From: a virus | IMG/VR virus record: IMGVR_UViG_3300009431_000771 | Span: 1 to 21,340 of that record | DNA length: 21,340 nt | Direction: 5' to 3' (one strand) | Shown here: positions 1-6,981 of the stretch, piece after piece | Numbering within the stretch: position 1 is the first letter of the stretch | Layout: every line of letters starts with the position of its first letter | Notes under the pieces: model-generated | The model's input: only the letters and a program-made list of their open reading frames with translations | The model's database searches: none | What the model was told of the DNA's origin: nothing | Made by a program: the position numbers and the translations under genes

Positions 1-33
1 TGACGTGGCGCGTGAGGTTTTAGCAGTGACGAG

Positions 34-53
34 CAGGTGTGATCAGGTGTGAT
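34..53. repeat. Tandem 10-mer repeat CAGGTGTGAT x2
   Basis: Two exact adjacent copies of CAGGTGTGAT are followed by CC. The repeat lies in the non-coding left edge of the window. Transposase-binding sites at phage ends are often short repeated motifs, but no terminal CA/TG junction or target duplication can be shown here, so the role is unknown. Confidence 0.5.
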
Positions 54-102
54 CCGGGTTGGCGTTTGAGCCCGTGGGCATTGACGAATCCAGCGAACGC
101 GG

Positions 103-131
103 CCTCCGTGGGGGATGCCTTCGGAGGTTTT
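103..131 (+). terminator. Weak hairpin with T-run
   Basis: CCTCCG at 103-108 can pair with CGGAGG at 122-127, and TTTT follows on the plus strand. The stem is only 6 bp with a 13-nt loop, and no plus-strand gene precedes it. On the minus strand, where the operon arrives, no T-run follows. It is a possible terminator for transcription entering from the left, at low confidence. Confidence 0.2.
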
Positions 132-274
132 CGCATTTCGCGGCAACGATGAAAGAATCCTGGGGGAACCAACTTGGTGCGCGCGTGCGTGGCTGGGTGC
201 GCGTGTGCGGAGGGTGCGCGCGGCTGCCGGGTGTTTGCAGGGGGGATGCAGTGACGGTGCAGCAGGCTGGCAGA

Positions 275-463
275 CTACCAGTCGGACGGGGATCCGGGCG
301 GCCCATCGGGGAGGTCGTAGGGGGCCAGTTCGGGGGGGGCGTTTGGGGCGAGGGTGGCGAGCGACGAGGGAAATGTCCGTGAGAGGATCAGCATGAGCAA
401 CGCCGTCAAAACGATCAGGGCTGCGGCGGCGAGGACAGGGTTGTCTGTGTCCGACTGCGACAT
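275..463 (-). CDS. Small one-helix membrane protein
   Basis: A 62-residue protein, last in the minus-strand operon. It has a short polar N-terminus, a strongly hydrophobic segment at about residues 9-28 (rich in A, L, I and V) and a proline-rich C-terminal tail. It starts 17 nt after the stop of the winged-helix-like gene, with GAGAGG upstream as ribosome binding site. A tract of eight G on the plus strand falls in the Pro-rich part. Small membrane proteins near transposable-phage early/lysis regions can be holins or exclusion factors, but nothing here identifies one. It is a gene of unknown function supported by operon position and start signal. Confidence 0.55.
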   Translation of the reverse strand: MSQSDTDNPVLAAAALIVLTALLMLILSRTFPSSLATLAPNAPPELAPYDLPDGPPGSPSDW

Positions 464-480
464 TGGGCGACCTCTCGTGA

Positions 481-864
481 TCAGTGTGGCGGAACGTGCG
501 CCGGCCGGCAAGCAAATTTCCAGACGGATTGTCCGGTGTCCTTTTCGATATTGAGCGGGGGGCGCTTGATCTCTCGCGTTACCTGGCGCCGGCGGCGGTC
601 CAGGTCGCGGACCCGGACGATCTCGGCGATTGCGTGGCGGCGGAGGCGGTGTTTGAATCGTAGCCACTCGCCAGTGGTCGCACAGGCGATGTGCTTGAGT
701 CCTCGGTCTCCGGAGATCGCGAACGCGGAGCAGAGGCCGGGCTTGTTGCCGACCTTGCGGAGGGGACGGTCGTCCTTGAGCTCGAACGCCTCGACGATCT
801 CGGCCGTCTTGACCCAGTCGTCATGTTCGAGGAGAAAGCGCTCAATCTGTTCGGCTGTCGTCAT
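481..864 (-). CDS. Winged-helix-like small protein
   Basis: A 127-residue basic protein. Residues about 4-65 (from TTAEQIERFLLEHDDW through KTAEIVEAFEL, then the GEWLRF segment) have the helix-helix-strand rhythm of a winged-helix DNA-binding fold, and an Arg-rich stretch follows at about residues 70-100. The ATG sits one base after the stop of the family X polymerase gene, implying translational coupling. Residues near 105-112 happen to be encoded by the same AAAAGGACAC string used elsewhere before gene starts, but no start codon follows it here. The DNA-binding role is inferred from fold resemblance only. No specific family is recognised. Confidence 0.6.
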   Translation of the reverse strand: MTTAEQIERFLLEHDDWVKTAEIVEAFELKDDRPLRKVGNKPGLCSAFAISGDRGLKHIACATTGEWLRFKHRLRRHAIAEIVRVRDLDRRRRQVTREIKRPPLNIEKDTGQSVWKFACRPAHVPPH

Positions 865-865
865 A

Positions 866-1372
866 TCACAGGTTGCGGGCCTCCGGATCTGTCCAGGGGA
901 TGCCGAGGAGGGTGAATAGGTGTTGCTCTTCTCGGACGGCGTGGGTGGTGCCCTTGCGGGTGAGCATGCCGCCGACGGATTTGTAGCCGAGCTGGGACCA
1001 CCTGGCCGCCAGACGGTGTTTTGAGAATTCGGCGCTGCCGGTGCGGATGGCGAGGATCAGACCCCAGTTGCAGCGGCAGGCTGTGAAGAGGTCGAGCTTG
1101 ATTCCCTCGGGCAGTATCCGCTGAGTGTACTTGCCCGTCGCCTGGCCCTTGACGGCCGGCCAGCGATTGACCGGATGGCAGAACTCGGGGGAACGTTCGA
1201 GCTCGTCGTTGAACAGGCCGGTCCGGACGGTCTTCGGAATGCAGACAATCTCGATATCCCCGACCTCGAGCTTGCGCCGGCGGATGCTGCCGGCAATCGC
1301 GATCCGCTCGCAGTGCGGGGCGAGCTCGGCTCGGATGCGCTCGGCTATGGGGAGGGCTTTGTAGAGGTGCAT
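866..1372 (-). CDS. Minimal family X DNA polymerase (Pol beta-like palm and thumb)
   Basis: A 168-residue protein with the family X polymerase signature. A helix at residues 8-20 leads to AGSIRRRKLEVGDIEIV (27-43), the GS...GD-x-[DE] nucleotidyltransferase motif with D39 and E41. The third carboxylate is D94 in KLDLF, followed by TGS (111-113) with the F-x-K-H-R-L-A pattern seen after it in Pol beta. The C-terminus EEQHLFTLLGIPWTDPEARN (148-167) matches the thumb end of family X enzymes. The 8-kDa lyase, HhH, BRCT and PHP domains are absent, so the size is close to African swine fever virus Pol X (174 residues). The ATG overlaps the upstream stop (TGATG). The likely role is short-gap filling, perhaps at transposition junctions (inference). 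Having Glu in place of the second Asp is a variant worth testing for activity. Confidence 0.85.
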   Translation of the reverse strand: MHLYKALPIAERIRAELAPHCERIAIAGSIRRRKLEVGDIEIVCIPKTVRTGLFNDELERSPEFCHPVNRWPAVKGQATGKYTQRILPEGIKLDLFTACRCNWGLILAIRTGSAEFSKHRLAARWSQLGYKSVGGMLTRKGTTHAVREEQHLFTLLGIPWTDPEARNL

Positions 1373-1959
1373 CAGTCAACCACCATTGCTGCGCGCTGGA
1401 CGCAGACATCCAGAGTTCCGAATGAGACGTGACAGCACAGGAAGCTGACTGCGGCCTTGACCTGAGATTCTGTTTCGGTCCGAAAATCTATTGCGTCGCG
1501 CAGTCTGTCCTTGGCCGCTCGCAGATATGGCAACAGCCAAAGCTCCCAGTACTTGCCGCTAAGCCCCCTGCGCGAGCGTAGACACTCAAAGCCGAACATC
1601 TCCAGAGAATCTGCCGCCGCCTTGTAGCCGGGGTCCGAGAAATTGTATCCGCACAGGTGCTGTATGATGATCGAAGGAGAGCGTCCATGTGTCAGTTCCG
1701 CGTTGCCAATCACAGTGCGAAACAGACTATCGCACGGCTTAGGATCCCAGTGCGGCGCAATAACGCTGTCACGGCGGGACGGAGGAATGCTCTCTAGAGT
1801 GCTTCGACATTCAAGCCGTCCATCTTTGTTCACGTGGACCCAAAAACGCCCCGCCGGGAAGGTATGCATGACGTCCAGTTCTTCGCGGGTGAGATGCTCT
1901 ATGGTTACATGGCTATTATGTCCGCCGTAGCTCGATGTTCTTATTCTTGATGCTTGCAT
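1372..1959 (-). CDS. Uncharacterised 195-residue protein
   Basis: The start is fixed by GAAAGGACAC just upstream (plus-strand 1964-1973); an ATG four bases earlier is out of frame. The protein is soluble and mixed alpha/beta, with no signal peptide or membrane segment. Visible segments include FPAGRFWVHVNKDGRLECRS (34-53), a HWDPKPCD turn, and a helical C-terminal half with two adjacent cysteines in FLCCHVSFG. Its base composition looks less GC-rich than its neighbours, suggesting a later acquisition. It is coupled to the polymerase gene by a one-base TGATG overlap, so the two may be co-expressed. No family recognised. Confidence 0.7.
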   Translation of the reverse strand: MQASRIRTSSYGGHNSHVTIEHLTREELDVMHTFPAGRFWVHVNKDGRLECRSTLESIPPSRRDSVIAPHWDPKPCDSLFRTVIGNAELTHGRSPSIIIQHLCGYNFSDPGYKAAADSLEMFGFECLRSRRGLSGKYWELWLLPYLRAAKDRLRDAIDFRTETESQVKAAVSFLCCHVSFGTLDVCVQRAAMVVD

Positions 1960-1987
1960 GCATGTGTCCTTTCGCTTCGGTCTTAGG

Positions 1988-2866
1988 TCAGCGGCTCCAG
2001 CGTTGGCGGGCGCGGCGGATGCCGGCCAGGGCTTCGCGGTCTGGGGTGAGGTTGGAGAAGTCGTAGTAGATGAAGTGTCGGCCGGCCTGCAGGGCTTTGA
2101 GGGCGTAGGCTTCGACTCGAGCGGGATCGGCCTGGGAGTACCAGCCGCCGAGCTCGCGGAGAATGAGGCTGTGGTCGGTGCAGACGATGCAGCCGGCGGG
2201 GCCGATGTCGCGGGTGGATGATGGGTGATACTCGAGGTATTCGACGTTTGAGGGCTTCGAGCGGGGGCGGGAGCCTTTGTTCCAGCTCATGGGGCCCCGC
2301 CACTTGGCGCGGGCGTGGTCGTGCCAGCGCTGGGCTTTGGATCCGGACCATTCCGAGAGGGGCTGCAGAACCACCAGGTTGCTGCCGATTTGCTCGGTGA
2401 CGTAGTCGAGGAGCTGGTAGTAGGTGGCGTCGGGGATGCGGCTCACGGGCTGGTCCTTGTCGCCGTACTTCCGGGAGCCGACGTTGTAGTTGACCATGTT
2501 AATGATGGTGATGATTCGACGGCGCCGCATGGCGTTGACGAACCGGCGGGCCTGGTCGAGCCGCTCGCGCCGATTGCCCCAGGCGCTGGTGCCGGGTTGC
2601 GTGCCGGGGGAGCCCCAGCCCATGAGCTCGATATGCGTGGTGTTGCAGCCGTGGTTGACGAGGAGCGAGGCGAACACGTTGGGGTCGACCAGGTGCCAGG
2701 CGTTGTCGAGGCCGTAGCCGATCATGCGGGTGATGACGGGGTCCGGGTCGGGCTGCGGGTCGGGTTGCGGGTCGGGGTTGGGCTGGGGGTCCGGGGACGG
2801 AGTTGAGGCGCAGCCTGCGAGCAGGGCTGCCAGAGCTATGGCGAGAGTGTTTCGAATGCGTCGCAT
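1988..2866 (-). CDS. Lipoprotein with Pro-Asp linker and possible glycosidase-like domain
   Basis: A 292-residue protein. A basic N-terminus (MRRIR), a hydrophobic stretch and LAGC (residues 16-19) form a lipoprotein signal with lipid-modified C19. Residues 23-44 are a P/D/Q repeat linker encoded by a degenerate GGGTC-type tandem repeat near 2738-2795. The rest looks like an alpha/beta barrel-type domain: a GYGLDNAWHLVDP opening, ELMGWG, helix/strand alternation with IITIINMVN, and VVLQPLSEWSG with a possible acidic active-site residue. It has a strong AAGGAGGAG ribosome binding site, unlike the GAAAGGACAC used by many neighbours. A cell-surface lipoprotein in a phage early operon suggests lysogenic conversion or superinfection exclusion (inference). 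The enzyme class is not established. Confidence 0.75.
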   Translation of the reverse strand: MRRIRNTLAIALAALLAGCASTPSPDPQPNPDPQPDPQPDPDPVITRMIGYGLDNAWHLVDPNVFASLLVNHGCNTTHIELMGWGSPGTQPGTSAWGNRRERLDQARRFVNAMRRRRIITIINMVNYNVGSRKYGDKDQPVSRIPDATYYQLLDYVTEQIGSNLVVLQPLSEWSGSKAQRWHDHARAKWRGPMSWNKGSRPRSKPSNVEYLEYHPSSTRDIGPAGCIVCTDHSLILRELGGWYSQADPARVEAYALKALQAGRHFIYYDFSNLTPDREALAGIRRARQRWSR

Positions 2867-2900
2867 GATCTCCTCCTTGTGGTTTTAATTGTTACGCGGC

Positions 2901-3503
2901 TCATGACGTGGCCTCGGCGTGTTTGTTTACGGCGTGGGTTAGGCGGTCTTTGAGGGCTTCGATGGTGCGGCGGGCTTCCTCGGGGGTGACTCGGGGCCAG
3001 GCTATGGAGTCGCCCTCGAGGAGCTCGTCGCGCCGGGATGTGGTGTCGGTGGTGTGGGCGATGATGCCGGCTAGGTAGTGGTCGTTCTGCTCGGCCTCGG
3101 GGAGGTAGCAGAGGAGGAGCTTCCAGTAGCGCTTGACCTTCCAAACGAGCCGGGTGTTGGCGCTGGTGTCGGCCGGGAGTTTGTCGCGCCAGTAGGTGCG
3201 TTTCCAGGCGTAGACCTTGCGGCGCTCGCATCCCTCGGGACATTGGCCGTAGCCGTCGCGTCCGTGTGTGAGCGGGCGGCTGCAGGTCCGGCAGAGCCGG
3301 GGGTCCGGGGCGCGGCCGAGGTCTACCCGGTGCCAGAGCTCGGCTTCGAAGGCGGCCATGAGCTTTTCGAATCCGGCCTGGTTGAGCTGGCGCGAGGAGT
3401 AGACCTGGGCGACGTCGACCATGAATTGCCGGCGCTCGTCGTTGGTGAGCCCGGCAAGGTCCGGATAGATGTGCGCGAGGGCCTTTTCGCGGTTGGTGAT
3501 CAT
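2901..3503 (-). CDS. GemA/gp16-like protein with zinc-finger insertion
   Basis: A 200-residue protein. The N-terminal 60 residues (...REKALAHIYPDLAGLTNDER..., then SSRQLNQAGFEKLMAAFEAEL) resemble the start of Mu GemA/gp16 (DUF1018) proteins, and the operon position after MuB also fits. Residues 71-92 carry a CxxC...CxxxC set (C71, C74, C88, C92) that could bind zinc and is not typical of the family. A basic, Trp/Tyr-rich helical segment follows. The ATG overlaps the stop of the sigma-4-like gene (ATGA). In Mu, GemA affects host gene expression and DNA topology during the early phase. The assignment is tentative and needs a profile search. Confidence 0.5.
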   Translation of the reverse strand: MITNREKALAHIYPDLAGLTNDERRQFMVDVAQVYSSRQLNQAGFEKLMAAFEAELWHRVDLGRAPDPRLCRTCSRPLTHGRDGYGQCPEGCERRKVYAWKRTYWRDKLPADTSANTRLVWKVKRYWKLLLCYLPEAEQNDHYLAGIIAHTTDTTSRRDELLEGDSIAWPRVTPEEARRTIEALKDRLTHAVNKHAEATS

Positions 3504-3688
3504 GACTCATTCCCCAGGCGGTAGCGCAGTTTTCTCAAAGCCCTGGCTTCGATCTTGGCGACCTGGCCGGCGGAGAGGGGGCGGTCGCTGAATCCCCGGG
3601 CACAGAGGAGATGGCCCACGGTTTCGAGGGTCCGGCTGCGGCCGATCGCAGGGCAGTCCCTACGGGTTGGAGAGAGTGTGTTCTGCAT
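3500..3688 (-). CDS. Stand-alone sigma-70 region 4-like DNA-binding protein
   Basis: A 62-residue protein. TLETVG (20-25), then IEARALRKLR (46-55), closely mirror the TLEEVG...IEAKALRKLR of sigma region 4.2 in RpoD-type factors, the helix-turn-helix that binds the -35 element. About eight extra residues lie between the two helices, and regions 1-3 are absent. The start is supported by GAAAGGACAC (3695-3704) and lies inside the end of the upstream coiled-coil gene. It sits between the MuB and GemA-like genes, near where Mu-type phages encode middle/late activators. It could be a minimal activator or RNA-polymerase appropriator for the late operons (inference). The alternative is an unrelated helix-turn-helix protein with chance similarity. 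Confidence 0.65.
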   Translation of the reverse strand: MQNTLSPTRRDCPAIGRSRTLETVGHLLCARGFSDRPLSAGQVAKIEARALRKLRYRLGNES

Positions 3689-3908
3689 CGTCGGGTGTCC
3701 TTTCCTGTACGCGGAGCAGCGCGTTGTGCAGGGTCTCCATGTTCATCTCGATCGGGGCGAGTAGAACGGCGGCTTCGTCCGCGATCTTGTCCATGCGGCT
3801 CTTGACGTCGGCGATGATCTTCTCGCGCTGCTTGGCCAGCATGGCGATCTGCGCCTTGAACTCCTCGGCGTCGGCAGTGGCGACGTAGTTATCGAACGCG
3901 TGCGGCAT
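3660..3908 (-). CDS. Small coiled-coil protein
   Basis: An 82-residue, mostly helical protein. Residues about 14-72 form a long amphipathic helix with heptad-like spacing (EEFKAQIAMLAKQREKIIADV, then MDKIADEAAVLLAPIEMN). It starts 4 nt after the MuB stop, with GGGAG upstream, and its 3' end overlaps the start of the sigma-4-like gene by 29 nt. There is no membrane segment or cysteine motif. Small helical proteins follow MuB in several transposable phages, but this one has no recognised family. Function unknown. Confidence 0.7.
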   Translation of the reverse strand: MPHAFDNYVATADAEEFKAQIAMLAKQREKIIADVKSRMDKIADEAAVLLAPIEMNMETLHNALLRVQERTPDDAEHTLSNP

Positions 3909-3912
3909 GCGA

Positions 3913-4983
3913 CTACTCCCAGTTCGTGCGGACTTTGCTGCGGCGCTTCCATGCGGCGGTGAGGTGGCGGGCCTGGAGCTTTTCCTTTTTGGCGCGCGCG
4001 AGGATGGCGGACTGTTCGAGGAGCTCGAACAGGATCCGCAGCCGGCCGGGCTGGTTGGCGATCGTGTGGGCGAGCTTGACGAGCTCGGCGCTGGGGCGGG
4101 ATACGTATGCCTGGCAGATTGCCCGGCATTCGGAGATCATGACTTCCTGGGGGAGGTAGAGGGGGTCGGCGATGCGGCCGAGGAGCTGCTCGAAATAGAC
4201 CTCCATCGATCCGGATGAGATCTCCTCGGCGAACTGCCAGGTGGCGAAGAGCGCGACGGCGCATTTGCTCTGGTCGTGTAGCCAGCGGATGAACTCGAGC
4301 TCGTCGGGTATGCCCCGCCGCCGGCCGCGCGGGAGCAGCCGGGCGACTTCGTCGATCACCAAAATGCGGCGCGAGCTGTAGCTCTTGGCGATGCGGTCCA
4401 TGATGTCGGCGGATTTCCGCCCCAGGTTGATCCGAGACTTGCTGGCGACGCCCTGGAGCAGCGCGCGCCGGCCACCACCGACGGGGCACTCCACGTAGAC
4501 GGCGCGGCCGTGGTTGTTCCGCCGACACCATTCGAGGGCGCTCTCGGTCTTGGAGCGTCCGGAGTGGCCGCAGATCATCACCATTTTGCCGCCCCGGATA
4601 TCGCCGGCCAGGGCGTAGTTAAGGAGGTCGAAAATGCGCTCTGTGACGGGGGTCTCTATGAACCCAGTGTTGACGCTGTGCTCGGCGCGTTCGCGCAGCA
4701 GGCGGACACGGCTCATGAACTTGCCGATGCCGGCGCTGTACTTGCCCTGGGCGACGCGGATCACGGTCGACCAGTCCGATTCGAGGAGCTCGCAGAGGCG
4801 CGACCGGGAGAGCCCCTCGTCGGTAGCCCAGCCGAACAGCCAGAGCAGGTCCTCCTGGTCGGATGCGGAGTACCCCTGCATGCCATGCATGAGGACGTTG
4901 TCCGGGATGTTGATAGCGTCGGCGGACATGCCGGCCTCCGGGGCCGGAGTGTCGTCTTTGTGGCGGTGTCTGGTATTGCTCAT
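3913..4983 (-). CDS. MuB-like transposition-target ATPase
   Basis: A 356-residue AAA+ protein. An N-terminal helix-turn-helix-like region (residues 45-85, LLWLFGWATDEGLSRSRLCE...) corresponds to the DNA-binding domain of Mu B. The ATPase core has a Walker A-like GHSGRSKT (139-146), Walker B RILVIDEV (206-213, with D211 and E212) and a sensor-1-like ALFATW. The C-terminal domain (about 265-356) is helical and basic. In Mu, B polymerises on target DNA with ATP, delivers targets to MuA and gives target immunity. The P-loop has Ser where the glycine before Lys is usual. It starts with GAAAGGACAC (4990-4999), 30 nt after the transposase gene. Confidence 0.88.
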   Translation of the reverse strand: MSNTRHRHKDDTPAPEAGMSADAINIPDNVLMHGMQGYSASDQEDLLWLFGWATDEGLSRSRLCELLESDWSTVIRVAQGKYSAGIGKFMSRVRLLRERAEHSVNTGFIETPVTERIFDLLNYALAGDIRGGKMVMICGHSGRSKTESALEWCRRNNHGRAVYVECPVGGGRRALLQGVASKSRINLGRKSADIMDRIAKSYSSRRILVIDEVARLLPRGRRRGIPDELEFIRWLHDQSKCAVALFATWQFAEEISSGSMEVYFEQLLGRIADPLYLPQEVMISECRAICQAYVSRPSAELVKLAHTIANQPGRLRILFELLEQSAILARAKKEKLQARHLTAAWKRRSKVRTNWE

Positions 4984-4989
4984 GGGTGT

Positions 4990-4999
4990 GTGTCCTTTC
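4990..4999 (-). promoter_or_regulatory. Conserved extended ribosome binding element GAAAGGACAC (exemplar)
   Basis: This is the copy before the MuB-like gene. The same 10-mer precedes ten other starts. Minus-strand copies lie at plus coordinates 1964-1973, 3695-3704, 9119-9128, 9415-9424, 9981-9990, 10683-10692, 11572-11581, 11811-11820 and 17257-17266; one plus-strand copy is at 17868-17877. AAGGA is a normal Shine-Dalgarno core. The invariant CAC after it would not pair with the usual anti-SD sequence, so something beyond ribosome pairing may conserve it. The transposase start has a variant, AAAGGACTAG. Confidence 0.8.
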
Positions 5000-5013
5000 G
5001 TGTGGCTGCTGCG

Positions 5014-6981
5014 CTACGCGTGTGCGTATTCCTCCTCGTGGATCTCGCGCTCGAGCGAGGCGAGAAATGCGGCGTCTTCGGGGTCGTAGTCGTGAGAGTC
5101 GTCGGTTGCGGCCAGGCGGTCGCGGGAGTAGGCGGCGAGGACCTGGTCGAGCTCCGTGACGTCTTGGGCGGCGTCGGCGGATGGGGCAACCACGGATGGC
5201 ACGGATGGGAGAGCGGGGGTGGTTGCGGGGGCGAGCTGCGTGGGAATGGCGGGGGAGTGGCGGTATGCGCCCAGGGCGCGGCGCTCGGCCGAGCCGGTTT
5301 TGACGGCGCGGATCTGGCGGCGGGTGCGGCGCTCTTCGGCGCGGAGCTGCTCGATCGACTGCTTGTCGCGCGGGTCGATCATCCCGGGGAGCGACGGCTT
5401 GCAGGTGGCGGCGCCGATCTCGCGGCCGTCGAGGGTGTAGATCCAGACGGTGGACACGTCGTCCGGGTCGAGCTTGACGCGGACCTCGTCGTTGCACTGG
5501 ATCTGCCAGAGAGCGTCGGAGCGGTAGTCGCGGTTGTAGATCCGGACACAGCCGCCCTTGCGGATCTTGCGGGGCTGTGGCAGCTCGCGCAGGAACGCCT
5601 TGTAGGCGGTCTCGGGCAGGATCGGCGGGCGTGCCTGGTGCATGGCGGCGCGGACCTCGGCGGGGGTGCGGCCCTGGAGGACCTTCCCTTTGCTGGGCTC
5701 GTGGTGGAACAGGGCTCCGAGCCAGCGCTCAAAGGCGGCGGCGAACTCGTCGAGCGTGGGGAGCTGGTCGGGGCGGGCCCATACTTCGTGTGCGCGCTCC
5801 GGACGTGTCTCGGGGGAGCTGCCGCGATAGCTGGGCCAGAGCTTGGAGAACCAGCCGCAGACGTCCCGGAACCGGCGCTCGATTATCTTGGCGCGGGCAT
5901 TGTAGGGCAGAGCGAAATGCGGTTGGCAGCCGAGGGCCTCGCAGATCGAGGAGACGCGCTCCTCGTCGGCCTCGCGGCAGGGACGGGTGAACCCCTTGGC
6001 TTTGTAGTCCTTGCCGTTGTCTATATATAGATGAGTAGGCGGGCGGTACTGGTTGCGGACGACGGCGCGTTTGAGGCTGCGCTCGATCGGGTCGCGGGAG
6101 GGGGAGAGCACGCGGATCTGGAAACCCACGAAATAGAGCGATCCCCAGTCGAGCCAGGCGGTGAGCCAGGGGCGGACGGCGCGCCAGTCGCAACGCTCCT
6201 TGTCCCAGATCCGGACGCCGGCGTCGAACACGTGGTGGTCGCCGACCCACACCTCGTCGGGGTCCGGGGCGTCGCGGTCGATGTGGCCGGCCACGCGGTT
6301 GCGGAACCAGTCCTCTCCCTCGCGGGCGATGAGGACCTGCTTGCGGTCCACGTGGTTGCTGTAGTACCAGGCGGCTTGATCGATCGTCGGGACCTCGGCG
6401 CCGCCGCCGGCGACGCGGCGGAACTCGAGCGCGGCCAGCTTGTGGGCGTAGCGCAGAGAGAGCTTGTTGGGGTGCTCGTAGATGCGGGCCAGCACGGTCC
6501 AGAAATCCGAGGGCCCCGGACGCCGGTAGCCGCGAGAGTTGCGATATTTCGGGAGCAAGGCGCGCCAGTTCCCCAGGGCGAGCTGGCCGTCGGCCGTCTT
6601 GCCGAGCGAGCGCTTCCACGAGCGGTAGTTATGGTAGGCCTTTTCCGCCTCGAGGAGCGAGCGGCCGCGTTTGCCGGCGGTGAGGAGATCCGGATACGCG
6701 TCGGTCCGGAGCGCGACGATCGCGCAGGCGTCGGACTGCTTGACGTGGTCGCGCGTGGAGAGGGTCAACACGTCCGCCACAAAGCCGGCCTTCTGCCTGG
6801 CGACACGTTCCTCCTGCGGCGTCCCGGAGCGCACCTCGAGGTCGACGGCCGGCAGCGTCTCCCGCCGCTCTGCGGGCAGCGTGCAGCGGGGCTGCAGGGC
6901 GGATGCAGGGGGGCGGGAATCAACCACGGTTGGCGTTGGGGCAACCACGGTTGGCGCGGAGCTGTAGGAGGCGTGGATCAT
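5014..6981 (-). CDS. MuA-like DDE transposase
   Basis: A 655-residue transposase. An N-terminal DNA-binding region (about 60-235) leads to the RNase-H-fold catalytic core: D248 in VWVGDHHVFD, D321 in HLYIDNGKDYK and E369 in NARAKIIERRFRD. The spacing (73 and 48 residues) is near that of MuA's D269, D336 and E392. A Mu-transpos_C-type beta-barrel segment follows at about 470-530 (GGCVRIYNRDYRSDALW), then a charged tail that would contact the MuB partner. Strand transfer and donor cleavage in replicative transposition are the expected activities. The ATG directly abuts the previous stop inside AAAGGACTAGATG. In-frame repeat insertions encode TVVAPTPTVV near residues 11-20 and SVPSVV at 593-598. 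Confidence 0.93.
   Translation of the reverse strand: MIHASYSSAPTVVAPTPTVVDSRPPASALQPRCTLPAERRETLPAVDLEVRSGTPQEERVARQKAGFVADVLTLSTRDHVKQSDACAIVALRTDAYPDLLTAGKRGRSLLEAEKAYHNYRSWKRSLGKTADGQLALGNWRALLPKYRNSRGYRRPGPSDFWTVLARIYEHPNKLSLRYAHKLAALEFRRVAGGGAEVPTIDQAAWYYSNHVDRKQVLIAREGEDWFRNRVAGHIDRDAPDPDEVWVGDHHVFDAGVRIWDKERCDWRAVRPWLTAWLDWGSLYFVGFQIRVLSPSRDPIERSLKRAVVRNQYRPPTHLYIDNGKDYKAKGFTRPCREADEERVSSICEALGCQPHFALPYNARAKIIERRFRDVCGWFSKLWPSYRGSSPETRPERAHEVWARPDQLPTLDEFAAAFERWLGALFHHEPSKGKVLQGRTPAEVRAAMHQARPPILPETAYKAFLRELPQPRKIRKGGCVRIYNRDYRSDALWQIQCNDEVRVKLDPDDVSTVWIYTLDGREIGAATCKPSLPGMIDPRDKQSIEQLRAEERRTRRQIRAVKTGSAERRALGAYRHSPAIPTQLAPATTPALPSVPSVVAPSADAAQDVTELDQVLAAYSRDRLAATDDSHDYDPEDAAFLASLEREIHEEEYAHA
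5188..5210. repeat. 9-nt tandem repeat CACGGATGG x2 inside the transposase gene
   Basis: Exact adjacent copies of CACGGATGG lie at 5191-5199 and 5200-5208, preceded by AAC. Read on the minus strand they add SVPSVV to the C-terminal tail of the transposase without changing frame. The unit CACGGANNN recurs at 8850-8876, and a related CCACGG form is at 6921-6956. Confidence 0.8.
6921..6956. repeat. Paired 15-mer CAACCACGGTTGGCG near the transposase start
   Basis: Identical 15-mers lie at 6921-6935 and 6942-6956, with a 21-nt period. Each contains near-palindromic arms (CAACC/GGTTG). They encode the PTVVAPTPTVV stretch at residues 10-20 of the transposase, so the insertion lies in a non-conserved N-terminal extension and keeps the frame. 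They appear related to the CACGGA repeats elsewhere in the window. Confidence 0.75.

Larger units (their letters stand above)
1..274. other. Region without a convincing gene
   Basis: Open frames exist on both strands, but none has a good ribosome binding site, a recognisable product or overlap coupling to the neighbouring operon. The stretch holds a tandem 10-mer at 34-53, a hairpin at 103-127 followed by TTTT, and two short GAGGTTTT motifs (14-21 and 124-131). It lies at the distal end of the long minus-strand operon. It could be a phage terminus or just untranslated trailer; the sequence alone does not decide. Confidence 0.4.

Noticed and set aside
43-306. 87-residue minus-strand frame at the left edge
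   Set aside because: It overlaps the end of the membrane-protein gene, lacks a ribosome binding site and has no protein-like pattern.
538-547. A further GAAAGGACAC-like string inside the winged-helix-like gene
   Set aside because: No start codon follows at a usable distance, so it is taken as coding coincidence (IEKDTG).
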